The notes below the pieces were generated by a model that was not told where the DNA came from, searched no databases, and saw nothing but the letters and a program-made list of their open reading frames with translations. DNA of 64,000 bases from Actinokineospora globicatena (GTDB lineage: Bacteria; Actinomycetota; Actinomycetes; Mycobacteriales; Pseudonocardiaceae), in assembly GCF_024171945.1 (NCBI RefSeq), contig NZ_JAMTCR010000007.1, forward strand, positions 62,001 to 126,000, in the 5' to 3' direction. This document shows, one piece after another, positions 8,732-16,982 of the stretch. A program made the translations under genes and the position numbers. How positions within the stretch are numbered: the stretch's first letter is position 1; every line of letters begins with the position of its first letter.

Positions 8732-10066
8732 GTGGCCGACAAGATCACCGCCGACCTCGTGCTGACCGGTGGCACGGTGCTCACCTTCGACGCCGCCGAC
8801 AGCGAGAGCACCGCGCTGGCGGTGGCGGGCGGTCGGGTCGTCGCCCTCGGCGAGGTCGAGCACCTCATCGGCCCGGACACCCGGGTGGTGGACCTCTACG
8901 GCCGCACGGTGCTGCCCGGCATCAACGACTCGCACCTGCACGGCGCCTGGCTCGGCGCGCTGTGGCCGGGGACGCTGCTCGGTTCGGGCGGGATGGCGGG
9001 CGGCGGGGAGGCACCGCAGCTGAAGACCCCGGCCGAGCGCCGCGCCGCCATCACGCGCGCGGGCGACGTCATCGCCGCGCTGGGCATCACCAGCTACACC
9101 GAGCCGGGCCTGGGTCCCGGTGAGGACAGCGGGCAGACCGGCTGCTTCTCCACCGGCGTGCTCGACGAGTACGCCGCGATGGCCACCGAGGGCCTGCTGC
9201 GCGCCAGGGTCACCGTGCTGCGCCTGTTCGGGGAGCTGGACGGCCCGAGCACGCTGGCCGACTTCGAGCGCGGCATGGCCACCCGGGTCCCGGCGACCGA
9301 CCCGAGCTGGCTCAACATCGCGGGCGTGAAGATCTTCGCCGACGGCATCCCGCCGATGCGCTCGGCGTGGACGCACCGCTGCTACGCCGACGGCACCCAC
9401 GGGCACCTGCTGGTCGACGGCACCGACGCGACCGAGCGCGAGGCCAACCTGCGCAAGATGATCGACCTGGCGCACCGGGCGGGCGCGCAGATCGGCGTGC
9501 ACGCCACCGGCGACCGGTCCATCGAGGCCACCGTCGCGGCGATGGCCGAGGCCATCGAGGCGCATGGCCCGGCGGGCAGGCACTACCTCATCCACGGCGA
9601 CCTGGTCGGCACCGAGGTGCTGCGGCGGCTGCCGGGGCTGGGCATCGGCCTCAACACCCAGCCGGGCATCGCGGTGCTCACCGCGCCGTGGCTGGCCGCC
9701 GCGCTCGACGAGGACGCGGTGGCCGCCGCGTGGCCGCTGCGCCAGGCGCTGGAGCTGGGTGTGCGGGTGTGCCTGAGCTCCGACGCGCCGGTCATCGAGC
9801 CGGACTGGCGGCGCTGGGTGGCCGCCGCCGCCGAGTGGATGGGCGCCGAGGCGAGCCCCGAGCTGATGCGGCTGCTGCTGCGCGGCTACACCACGACCCC
9901 GGCGGTGCAGGACGGCGCGGAGGCGTGGAAGGGCTCGCTCGAGGTGGGCAAGGTGGCCGACCTGTGCGTGCTGGAGGCCAACCCGCTGCTGGTCGCGCCC
10001 GCCGACTTACCGCACGTCGGGGTGTCGCTCACGGTGGTCGGTGGCCGGATCGTGCACGAGCTCTGA
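8732..10066 (+). CDS. Amidohydrolase family protein (YtcJ-like metal-dependent hydrolase)
   Basis: This 444-residue enzyme belongs to the amidohydrolase superfamily and likely hydrolyses an amide or cyclic amide. An N-terminal beta-sandwich (LVLTGGTVLTFDAADSES, RTVLPGINDSHLHG) holds the HxH metal motif; further metal or catalytic positions are the His in QIGVHATGDRSIEA, the His in HYLIHGDLV, and the Asp in CLSSDAPVIEPDW. It ends with the second half of the sandwich, LEVGKVADLCVLEANPL. GTG 8732 follows GGAGGA. The substrate is unknown; the divergent reductase may share its regulation. Confidence 0.88.
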   Translation: MADKITADLVLTGGTVLTFDAADSESTALAVAGGRVVALGEVEHLIGPDTRVVDLYGRTVLPGINDSHLHGAWLGALWPGTLLGSGGMAGGGEAPQLKTPAERRAAITRAGDVIAALGITSYTEPGLGPGEDSGQTGCFSTGVLDEYAAMATEGLLRARVTVLRLFGELDGPSTLADFERGMATRVPATDPSWLNIAGVKIFADGIPPMRSAWTHRCYADGTHGHLLVDGTDATEREANLRKMIDLAHRAGAQIGVHATGDRSIEATVAAMAEAIEAHGPAGRHYLIHGDLVGTEVLRRLPGLGIGLNTQPGIAVLTAPWLAAALDEDAVAAAWPLRQALELGVRVCLSSDAPVIEPDWRRWVAAAAEWMGAEASPELMRLLLRGYTTTPAVQDGAEAWKGSLEVGKVADLCVLEANPLLVAPADLPHVGVSLTVVGGRIVHEL

Positions 10067-10074
10067 GCACGCGG

Positions 10075-10854
10075 ATGGACGATGACGACGAGCCCGTCGG
10101 CCGGGTCCTTGGCCGACGGCAAGCCCTGACCCTGCTCGGCCTCGCGGGCGCCGCGCTCACCCTGGCCGGGTGCTCCACACCGGACCGGCCGCCGGTGGAC
10201 TGCGTGGCCAAGCCGGAGCAGAGGGAGGGTCCCTACTTCGTCGACGAGGGCCTCGACCGCGCCGACATCAGGTCCGACCCGGCCACGGGCGTGGTCGCGG
10301 CCGGGACCCCGTTGGCGCTGACGCTCACGGTGCTGCGGGTCGACGGTGGGCGGTGCGTGCCGTTGCCCGGTGCCGTCGTCGACATCTGGCACTGCGACGC
10401 GGCGGGGAACTACTCGGACATCGCCAGCGAGGGCACCACGGGCAGCCGCCACCTGCGCGGCCTGCGCGTCGCCGACCAGGACGGCCGCGTCGACTTCACC
10501 ACCGTCCTCCCCGGCTGGTACGAGGGCAGGACTGTCCACGCCCACGTCAAGGTGCGCACGACCGGGACGGACGGGAAGGCCTACGAGTTCACCTCCCAGC
10601 TCTACTTCCCGGATGCCTTCACCGCCCAATACCTGGCCACCGGGCCCTACCAACCGCACGGCCCCGCGGACACGACCAACAAGACCGACCAGCTCTACGC
10701 GCTCGGCGGTGACCAGCTCCTGCTCTCCCCCGCCTCCGCCGACGTCGACGGCATCCCCGGCCACCGCGCGGCCTTCACCCTCGGCCTGGACCTCTCCGAC
10801 ACCCGGGTCGGCGCCGACGACGCCATGGGCCCCCTCCCGACCCCGACCCGCTGA
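10075..10854 (+). CDS. Intradiol ring-cleavage dioxygenase-like lipoprotein
   Basis: This 259-residue protein has a twin-arginine-type lipoprotein signal (GRRQALTLLGLAGAALTLAGC, lipobox Cys) and an intradiol dioxygenase beta-sandwich. Non-haem iron ligands are visible as the Tyr in WHCDAAGNYSD, the Tyr in PGWYEG and the two His in VHAHVKV, so it may be active on an aromatic diol. An exported enzyme anchored outside the membrane is common in this subfamily. It starts eight nt after the amidohydrolase stop, so co-transcription is likely. Confidence 0.87.
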   Translation: MDDDDEPVGRVLGRRQALTLLGLAGAALTLAGCSTPDRPPVDCVAKPEQREGPYFVDEGLDRADIRSDPATGVVAAGTPLALTLTVLRVDGGRCVPLPGAVVDIWHCDAAGNYSDIASEGTTGSRHLRGLRVADQDGRVDFTTVLPGWYEGRTVHAHVKVRTTGTDGKAYEFTSQLYFPDAFTAQYLATGPYQPHGPADTTNKTDQLYALGGDQLLLSPASADVDGIPGHRAAFTLGLDLSDTRVGADDAMGPLPTPTR

Positions 10855-10946
10855 CCGCGCTCCCCCGGGTCCCGCGTCCGCCCGATCCGCCCGTTTCCGG
10901 CGGCCACCGGACCCCGCGAGCGCCTGACCTCAGCCGGACCCGGGTA

Positions 10947-10962
10947 ATAGGTCTGGACCAAT
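10947..10962. promoter_or_regulatory. DasR-type (dre-like) palindrome
   Basis: ATAGGTCTGGACCAAT; its complement contains TGGTCCAGACCT, the form of the direct repeats described in Streptomyces chitinase promoters, and it matches the DasR core TGGTCTAGACCA at 10 of 12 positions. It lies about 50 nt upstream of the GtrA gene. No dasR gene is in the window. Confidence 0.4.
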
Positions 10963-11010
10963 TTGCGTTCGCGCGGTTCCCCCGGGGTCGGGGTCGGCTA
11001 GCCTTGGCGC

Positions 11011-11586
11011 ATGCCACTTCGTGACGCGGTGTTGCGCGTGCTGCCCGCCAGGGTGCGGCCGCTCGCGCTCAAGCACCGCGAGCTGCTGAAGTTCGCCGCG
11101 GTCGGCAGCGTCGCCTACCTGGTGGACAACGGGACCTGGTACCTGCTGAAGCTGACGGTGCTGGAGCCGAAGCCGGTCGCGGCCAAGGCCATCGGGGTCA
11201 TCCTGGCCACGATCGTGTCGTACATCCTCAACCGCGAGTGGTCGTTCGACACCCGCGGCGGCCGGGAGCGGCACCACGAGGCGGCGCTGTTCTTCGCCAT
11301 CAGCGGAGCTTCGCTGTTCTTCTACACCGCACCGCTGTATGTCTCGCGGTACGTGTTCGACCTGGAGCAGCCACACGTGAGCGCGGTGTCGCAAGAGGTC
11401 GCCGACTTCCTGTTCGGGTCCATCGTGGGCACGGTCATCGCGATGCTGTTCCGGTGGTGGGCCTTCAAGAAGTGGGTCTTCCCGGACGCGGGCGCCCGGG
11501 CGCCGCGGCGGGAGCGCAAGATCGGCAAGCTGGTCCCCTACCCCGCACCTGCCGGTGTCGTGGATCACACGCCCAGCAAGAACTGA
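11011..11586 (+). CDS. GtrA family membrane protein
   Basis: This 191-residue protein has four predicted membrane helices in the GtrA arrangement: a first helix after KFAAVGSVAYLVDNG, a second ending in the family motif SYILNREWSFD, a third in ALFFAISGASLFFYTAPLYV, and a fourth ending in RWWAFKKWVFPD. GtrA proteins are thought to flip or present polyprenyl-linked sugars for cell-surface glycosylation. The C-terminal tail of about 35 residues is basic. No glycosyltransferase is adjacent. Confidence 0.9.
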   Translation: MPLRDAVLRVLPARVRPLALKHRELLKFAAVGSVAYLVDNGTWYLLKLTVLEPKPVAAKAIGVILATIVSYILNREWSFDTRGGRERHHEAALFFAISGASLFFYTAPLYVSRYVFDLEQPHVSAVSQEVADFLFGSIVGTVIAMLFRWWAFKKWVFPDAGARAPRRERKIGKLVPYPAPAGVVDHTPSKN

Positions 11587-11653
11587 GCTGTCACGCCCGC
11601 CTGCGTCGCCCCGTCTTCCCCGTGACAGCGACGAAAACCCGGAGGTAGCAGAC

Positions 11654-12106
11654 ATGCAGGCGCGAATGGACAACCCGGCCGTCATCCTCCCCGAGGCCAT
11701 GAGGGCCCTGCTCGCCTTCGGCGACGCGGCGTCGGGCCAGGGGGTGCCGGAGTCCACCATCGAGCTGGTGAAGCTGCGCGCGAGCCAGGTCAACGGGTGC
11801 AGCGCGTGCGTCCACATGCACGCGCGGGACATGCGCAAGGCCGGGGAGAGCGACGAGCGGCTGTTCACCGTCGCGGCGTGGCGGGAGGCGCCGTTCTTCA
11901 CCGAGCCCGAGCGGGTCGCGCTGGAGCTGACCGAGGTGCTGACCCGGCTGGCCGACTCGGCGAACCCGGTGCCGGACGAGCTGTGGGCGCGGGTCCGGGA
12001 GCACTACGACGAGCGCGCAGCCTCGGCGCTGCTGGTGGCCATCGCCAACATCAACGTGTGGAACCGGCTCAACGCCGCGGTGCACCAGGTCGCCGGCTCT
12101 TGGTGA
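11654..12106 (+). CDS. Carboxymuconolactone decarboxylase/AhpD-fold protein
   Basis: This 150-residue protein carries the AhpD-type redox motif in VKLRASQVNGCSACVHMHAR, with the CxxC and following His used for alkylhydroperoxidase activity. The rest is the all-helical CMD fold (ALLVAIANINVWNRLNAAVHQ). The ATG is preceded by GGAGGTAGCAG. It probably serves in peroxide detoxification, though many homologues have no known substrate. Confidence 0.9.
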   Translation: MQARMDNPAVILPEAMRALLAFGDAASGQGVPESTIELVKLRASQVNGCSACVHMHARDMRKAGESDERLFTVAAWREAPFFTEPERVALELTEVLTRLADSANPVPDELWARVREHYDERAASALLVAIANINVWNRLNAAVHQVAGSW

Positions 12107-12138
12107 GCAGCCGGTCTGGGTAGGCGGCCGGGTCCAGT

Positions 12139-12155
12139 GAGCACGGGGCGTGCTC
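12139..12155. repeat. Short inverted repeat between AhpD-like and ferredoxin genes
   Basis: GAGCACG and CGTGCTC flank three G bases. It could be a weak terminator or an operator for the ferredoxin gene 60 nt downstream. Confidence 0.35.
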
Positions 12156-12213
12156 GACCGGGCGCTCCGGGTGCATGATGGTGGGGTAGCGCCATCTCGG
12201 GGGAGGTCGGTCG

Positions 12214-12405
12214 ATGAGGGTCGTGGTGGACAACCAGCGGTGCGTCGGGTCGGGCATGTGCGTGCTCACCCAGCCGGACGTGTTCGACCAGAGCGAGGAC
12301 GACGGGACCGTGGTGCTGCTGCGCGCGGAGCCCGCGCCGGAACAGGAGCGGGACGTGCTCGAGGCCGTCCACACCTGCCCGGCGCAGGCGATCAGCACCA
12401 GCTGA
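12214..12405 (+). CDS. Small ferredoxin, P450 redox partner type
   Basis: This 63-residue ferredoxin has the Cys spacing of the [3Fe-4S]-type partners of bacterial cytochromes P450: CVGSGMC near the N-terminus and CPAQAI near the C-terminus. GGGGGAGG precedes the ATG. It converges with the P450 gene, whose stop lies only ten nt away, so the two are probably a functional pair although not an operon. Confidence 0.92.
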   Translation: MRVVVDNQRCVGSGMCVLTQPDVFDQSEDDGTVVLLRAEPAPEQERDVLEAVHTCPAQAISTS

Positions 12406-12414
12406 GGTCCCCGC

Positions 12415-13755
12415 TCACGCCCGCGCGGCGTCCCAGGTGACCGGGAGTTCGTGCACGCCGTAGATGGCCATGTTCTCGCGCAGCGGCACCTGGTCGGCGG
12501 GCACGGCCAGCCGCAGCCCGGGCAGCCTGCGCAGCAGCTCGGTGAACGCGGTCGTCATCTCGACCCTGGCCAGCTGCTGGCCCAGGCACTGGTGGATGCC
12601 GTGCCCGAAGGCAAGGTGCGAGGCCCGCGGCCGGGTGAGGTCCAGCGTGGTCGGGTCCTCGTACTGCTCCTCGTCCAGGTTGGCCATCTGGGCGGAGATC
12701 AGCACGTTGGCCCCCGGCGGGATCCGGTGCCCGGCCAGCTCGACCTCCTCCAGCGGGGTGCGCCGGATGCCCAGGTGCAGGATGGTCAGGAAGCGCAGCA
12801 GCTCCTCCACCGCGGTGGCGGTGAGCGCCGGGTCGTCGCGCAGCAGCGCGAGCTGGTCCGGGTGCTCCAGCAGCGCGAAGGTGCCCAGCGCCAGCATGTT
12901 CGCGGTGGTCTCGTGGCCCGCGATGAGCAGCAGGTTGGCCATGCCGACGAGCTCGTCGTCGGTGAGCGGGTTGTCCGGGTCGGCGTGCACGAGCCCGGAG
13001 AGCAGGTCGTCGGTCGGCTCGGCGCGCTTGGCCCTGATCAGCGCCCGCATGAACTCGCGCAGCGCCTCGGACTGCTCGACGACCTCGTCGAGCGGGGTGT
13101 CGAGGTTGAGCAGCTTGGCGGTGCGCTGCTGGAAGGTGCCCCGGTCGGCGTAGTCCACGCCGAGCAGCTCGGAGATGACCAGCGACGGCACCGGCAACGC
13201 GAACGCGGACACCAGGTCGGCCGTGGGCCCGGCGGCGATGAGCGCGTCGAGGTGCTCGGTGACGATCTCGGCGATCCTGGGCTCCAGCTGCCGCATCCGG
13301 CGCACGGTGAACTGGCCGGTGAGCAGCTTGCGGTAGCGGGTGTGCTGGGGCGCGTCCATGCCCAGGAAGTTGCCCGCGCGGTTGCGCGGCGAGAGCAGCT
13401 GGTCGCGGATCTGCTCCGGCAGCCTGCTCATGGCGACCGTGGAGCGGGTCAGGTCGGAGCTGAAGCGCGGGTCGGACAGCACGGCCCGCGCCTCGGCGTG
13501 CCCGGTGACGACCCACAGGTCGTCCCCGTTGACGCCGTCGACCCGGTGCACCGGTCCGGTGGTGCTCAGCTCGGTGAGCCGGGTGGCGGGCGCGAACGGG
13601 CAGCCCGCGGCCCGTTCGGTGAGTTCGAGCGGGAGGCCGAGCAGCCGGAACGAGCGCGGCTCGTCGGTGGGCTTTCCCTGCGTCGGGATCGCGGGTGTGC
13701 TGGTCGACTCGGCCGATGTGGCGGTCGACTCGGGCGTGGTGGTCGGCGTGGCCAT
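12415..13755 (-). CDS. Cytochrome P450
   Basis: This 446-residue soluble class I P450 has all the landmarks: I-helix LLLIAGHETTANML with the acid-alcohol pair, the ExxR motif in VEELLRFL, and the haem-thiolate loop HLAFGHGIHQCLGQQL with the Cys near residue 390. The first 35 residues are a Thr/Ser/Pro-rich extension not part of the fold. Electrons would come from the convergent ferredoxin; no reductase is nearby. Style resembles the CYP105/CYP107 groups, but I cannot assign the substrate. Confidence 0.95.
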   Translation of the reverse strand: MATPTTTPESTATSAESTSTPAIPTQGKPTDEPRSFRLLGLPLELTERAAGCPFAPATRLTELSTTGPVHRVDGVNGDDLWVVTGHAEARAVLSDPRFSSDLTRSTVAMSRLPEQIRDQLLSPRNRAGNFLGMDAPQHTRYRKLLTGQFTVRRMRQLEPRIAEIVTEHLDALIAAGPTADLVSAFALPVPSLVISELLGVDYADRGTFQQRTAKLLNLDTPLDEVVEQSEALREFMRALIRAKRAEPTDDLLSGLVHADPDNPLTDDELVGMANLLLIAGHETTANMLALGTFALLEHPDQLALLRDDPALTATAVEELLRFLTILHLGIRRTPLEEVELAGHRIPPGANVLISAQMANLDEEQYEDPTTLDLTRPRASHLAFGHGIHQCLGQQLARVEMTTAFTELLRRLPGLRLAVPADQVPLRENMAIYGVHELPVTWDAARA

Positions 13756-13857
13756 GGGAGCTCCTGTTCCCGGGCCGATCCCCAGCCGACCCGCAGCGTC
13801 TAGGGGCTGTTAACCCACGGTACCAGCGCGAGCACGCTGCGCTCCGGGATTTTCGGG

Positions 13858-15099
13858 CTAGCTCAGCAAGGCTGCCGCACAGAGGACCGCGACCACCGGC
13901 ACCAGGCCCGCCGCGAGCAGAACGGCGCCCAGGACGAGGACGTCGATCCCGCGCGCGACCTGGACCACGAGTCCCATGGGAACCAGCACGCCGCCGAGGT
14001 CGACCATGCCCACGTTGGCGAAGTCGATCGGATCGCGGGTCACCGACCGCACGGCAGCAGCGGCCGCTAGCGGTACCGCGACTAGAGACGTGGTCGTCCA
14101 GTCGATGCCGAGCGCGGTCACGGCGGCCAGCCACAGGGCCGCCACCAAGGCGAGCACGGCGGCAGCGGTGAGCTTGACAGTGAGCGTGGAGTGGTTGAGC
14201 CAACGGCGAAGACCGGGCGTACGGCGGAGTTGGGCGACTGGCGCCGCGAACGGGATCGCCGCTAGATAGCCACCGATGGCGGTCCACCAGACAGGGGGAA
14301 CTGCCGGGAAGACGCGGTGGAGAGCGGCCGCGATCACGGCTATCAACGCCGCTCCGACCAACGCTCTCGGGCGGGCCAAGACCCCAGCGAGCAAGTAACG
14401 CAGCAGGATCGGTCTACGGGCGAAGATCCCTCGTAGGGCAAGAGGTCGCGCGGGCGGGAGCAGACCCCAAACGTCCAGGAACGCGACCGAGACGCGCTGG
14501 GTCATCCGGGCGGCGAAGTTGCGCACCAGTTCTTGGCGACCGACGGCCTCGGCGAGCGGTTGCCTACGCAGCAACAAAAAGCCACCGACGAACGCTAGCC
14601 CCGAGCTGACCACGAGCGGGATTCGGAAGGCAGCATAAGAGCCTAGGGCTGCCAACAGAAGCGGGAGGGCGCTCTCCCATACCCCTGGCGAACGCACGCG
14701 TGCGGCCGATAGCGCCAAGAAGCCAAAAGCGGCGGAAAGGATTGCCGCATAGAGGAATCCGTCCCAGCCGAGCACAACACCCGAAACGGCGGCGCCGTAC
14801 GCGAGAGCGGCCCACCTCGCGGCCCACCCGAGTGTGAGTCGCCTGCTCAGCGCGGCGGACCTCGGCGCGGTGAGGTCGTCCCAGGTCAGCTTGGCCGGAT
14901 CCGCCCACAGGTAGCCGCGCCCCTGCGTCGACCACCACGCGACCGCGACACCGAGGCACACCACCACGAGGGCGGCGTTCGAGGGCGGGACCGTGTCACC
15001 CACAAGAGCGTCCCGGGTGGCTTCCGGCTGGTAGAACGGCGCTCCACCAATACCCACAGCGAGAACGACGGCCAGCGCCCGACTCACGGTGTCACTCAC
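13858..15099 (-). CDS. Polytopic membrane protein, probable ABC exporter permease
   Basis: This 413-residue protein has around ten hydrophobic segments and a central basic stretch. It starts at GTG 15099 within a GTGA overlap with the ABC ATPase gene, so the pair is expressed together and probably forms one transporter. I do not recognise a named family with certainty; it resembles uncharacterised actinomycete permeases coupled to single ATPases. Codon use changes along the gene, with more CTA, GTA and T-ending codons in the middle. Confidence 0.75.
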   Translation of the reverse strand: MSDTVSRALAVVLAVGIGGAPFYQPEATRDALVGDTVPPSNAALVVVCLGVAVAWWSTQGRGYLWADPAKLTWDDLTAPRSAALSRRLTLGWAARWAALAYGAAVSGVVLGWDGFLYAAILSAAFGFLALSAARVRSPGVWESALPLLLAALGSYAAFRIPLVVSSGLAFVGGFLLLRRQPLAEAVGRQELVRNFAARMTQRVSVAFLDVWGLLPPARPLALRGIFARRPILLRYLLAGVLARPRALVGAALIAVIAAALHRVFPAVPPVWWTAIGGYLAAIPFAAPVAQLRRTPGLRRWLNHSTLTVKLTAAAVLALVAALWLAAVTALGIDWTTTSLVAVPLAAAAAVRSVTRDPIDFANVGMVDLGGVLVPMGLVVQVARGIDVLVLGAVLLAAGLVPVVAVLCAAALLS

Positions 15100-15728
15100 C
15101 CGAGATCGACCTCGGTCGCACCGACGCGCTCCGCCAGCCGCCGGTGGTGGCTGGCGACCACGACCGCCGCCCCGCGCCGGAGGTCCGCGGCGATGAGGCC
15201 CGTCAGCCACTCGCGGCCCGCGGTGTCGAGCGCGCGTTCGGGTTCGTCCAACAGGAGGACGCCGTGGTGACGGGCAACGGCCCCGATGAGCAACAGCCGT
15301 CGCCGCTGGCCCGCCGACAGGCCGATCGCGGGTACATCGGGCCGTTCGTCCAAGCCCGCCTCGACGAGCCACTTCGCGACCCCGCGTCCGTCCACGGCGG
15401 GGAAGGACCGCAGCAGGAGGTCGAGGTGCTGGCGCGCGGTCAGGTCGTCGAACAGGGCGGAGTCGTCGAGCAGCGCGGAGACCTGCCTGCGGAAACCCAC
15501 CTTCCGCTCGTCCGGCGTCATCCCACCGACCCGGACAATCCCGGCGGAGACCTCGTGCGTGCCATAGAGGCAACCCAGCAGCGTCGACTTACCGGACCCG
15601 TTGCGCCCGGTAAGGACAACGCACTCCCCTGGCCCCGCGGTGAAGGTGACGCCGTCGAACAACAACGCGCCACCAGCCCACGCGGAGATGGCCAGCGCTT
15701 CGACACCCGTCCCTCGCACGGCCACCAC
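15096..15728 (-). CDS. ABC transporter ATP-binding protein
   Basis: This 210-residue ATPase has Walker A GRNGSGKST, the Q-loop region, signature LSAGQRRR, Walker B VLLLDEPERALD and the switch His in VVASHHRRL. It energises the downstream membrane protein, with which it overlaps by four nt. It is short, with no accessory domain, as in CcmA-like exporters. The start is uncertain by a few codons, as several GTG codons lie close together. Confidence 0.93.
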   Translation of the reverse strand: MVAVRGTGVEALAISAWAGGALLFDGVTFTAGPGECVVLTGRNGSGKSTLLGCLYGTHEVSAGIVRVGGMTPDERKVGFRRQVSALLDDSALFDDLTARQHLDLLLRSFPAVDGRGVAKWLVEAGLDERPDVPAIGLSAGQRRRLLLIGAVARHHGVLLLDEPERALDTAGREWLTGLIAADLRRGAAVVVASHHRRLAERVGATEVDLG

Positions 15729-15766
15729 CGTACGGCCGCCGGGGCCGGGGGGCGCAGAATGGCACC

Positions 15767-16099
15767 ATGATCGTCTCCCGCGACGGCGCCGATGACCTGT
15801 CCCCGCAGCGGTACCCGAGTCCGTTCCCGCCGGTGGAACTGCGGGCCGAGGACACCGGGCACACCGAGGTCGTGGTGCCGAAAGCCGGTGTCTACGCCGA
15901 ACCCGACCCCGGCACCCGGTTGGTCATCAAGCAGCAGGGCGAGGCCGTCACCTACCCGCGCGCGGTCGGGGTGGTCCTCGGCACGGACAACGAGAGGTAC
16001 CGGATCGTGTGTACCCCGACCCGCACCGCCTCCGGCTACGCCTTCATGCGCGCCGACGCGCTGGCCCCGGCCGACGACGAGGGCTACGCCATCAGCTGA
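15767..16099 (+). CDS. Hypothetical protein, 110 residues
   Basis: A small soluble protein with no recognised domain. The middle (HTEVVVPKAGVYAEPDPGTR, then IKQQGEAVTYPRAVG) looks like beta strands. The ATG is only ten nt after an AGAATGG sequence, so the message may be leaderless. It is followed after 16 nt by a membrane-anchored coiled-coil gene on the same strand. Confidence 0.7.
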   Translation: MIVSRDGADDLSPQRYPSPFPPVELRAEDTGHTEVVVPKAGVYAEPDPGTRLVIKQQGEAVTYPRAVGVVLGTDNERYRIVCTPTRTASGYAFMRADALAPADDEGYAIS

Positions 16100-16115
16100 C
16101 GGGATCGGAGCGACA

Positions 16116-16937
16116 GTGAACGAGCACGGCCTCTCCATCACGCGCGAGTTTCAGGCGCCCGGTCAGCGTAAGAGCTCCGGGTCACTCAAGGAACGGTTAG
16201 TCAAGGCTGACGGCGGCGTGCTCTTCGGGGCATTCCTCTGCGTGGCGGGCGTCGCGGGGGTGTTCCTGCTCGGCGTCAAGAAGGGCGAGGGCAGCACGAC
16301 CGCTGTCCTCTACGCGATCCTGGCACTCGCCGTCGTGGCCTACGCCGCCGCACTGGTGGTCCGTGGCCAGGGCAAGGGCAACAAGCGGGAGTACCTCTCC
16401 GCGGCCGACTTCACCGGCTTCCCCTTGGTGCCCCGGGAACAGGCCAACGAGATCCTGCGGTCGTACCGGGCGATCAGGGACAGCCGGGCGGTGGCCGTTG
16501 GCGACATGGACACCGACCTGTTGCGGATGGCGCACTCGACCGCGTGGCACACCCTCGTGGAGACGCTGGGCACCCGCGAACTGCACACCACCATCGCCCT
16601 CGCGCGAGGCCTCGAGGACCTCTCCCCCGAACTCGCGGCGGCGGAACAGGCAGCGGCCGCGATCAGCGCGCGGGCCGGGGAGACCGTGCGGGGGCTGACC
16701 GACATCGCGGCCAAGGTCGCCCGGCTGGACGCGGTGATCGTCGAGCGGGACCGGTTGGTGGCGCGGCAGGCCCAGCTCAGCGACATCCGGTCACGGCTGG
16801 CCAGGGCGAGCGGGGCGGAGGTGTCCAGCGCGGCGGCCATCGTCGGCCAGGACACCATCTCGCTGCTGGCGCACCGGATCGACGTGCTGATCGAGCTGCG
16901 CGAGCGGGAACTGCGGATCGCCCGCGACGCCGACTGA
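16116..16937 (+). CDS. Hypothetical membrane-anchored protein with helical C-terminus
   Basis: This 273-residue protein has a short basic N-terminus, two membrane helices at about 38-58 and 66-84, and a long cytoplasmic tail from residue 150 that is Ala/Glu/Arg-rich and helical, probably coiled coil (AAAISARAGETVRGLTDIAA onward). GTG 16116 is chosen because GGAG precedes it and the residues before it belong to the previous gene. Function unknown. Confidence 0.75.
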   Translation: MNEHGLSITREFQAPGQRKSSGSLKERLVKADGGVLFGAFLCVAGVAGVFLLGVKKGEGSTTAVLYAILALAVVAYAAALVVRGQGKGNKREYLSAADFTGFPLVPREQANEILRSYRAIRDSRAVAVGDMDTDLLRMAHSTAWHTLVETLGTRELHTTIALARGLEDLSPELAAAEQAAAAISARAGETVRGLTDIAAKVARLDAVIVERDRLVARQAQLSDIRSRLARASGAEVSSAAAIVGQDTISLLAHRIDVLIELRERELRIARDAD

Positions 16938-16940
16938 CAC

Positions 16941-16977
16941 CCGGTGGGGCGAGCCCGGTGCGGGCCCGCCCCACCGG
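16941..16977. terminator. Bidirectional terminator hairpin
   Basis: CCGGTGGGGCG and CGCCCCACCGG form an 11-bp perfect stem in the 45-nt gap between two convergent genes (the helical membrane protein and htpG). Confidence 0.75.
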
Positions 16978-16982
16978 GGTGG

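Noticed and set aside
12392-14287. 631-codon minus-strand frame across the P450 and exporter genes
   Set aside because: It is out of frame with both real genes and encodes only Arg/Ala/Gly-rich sequence.
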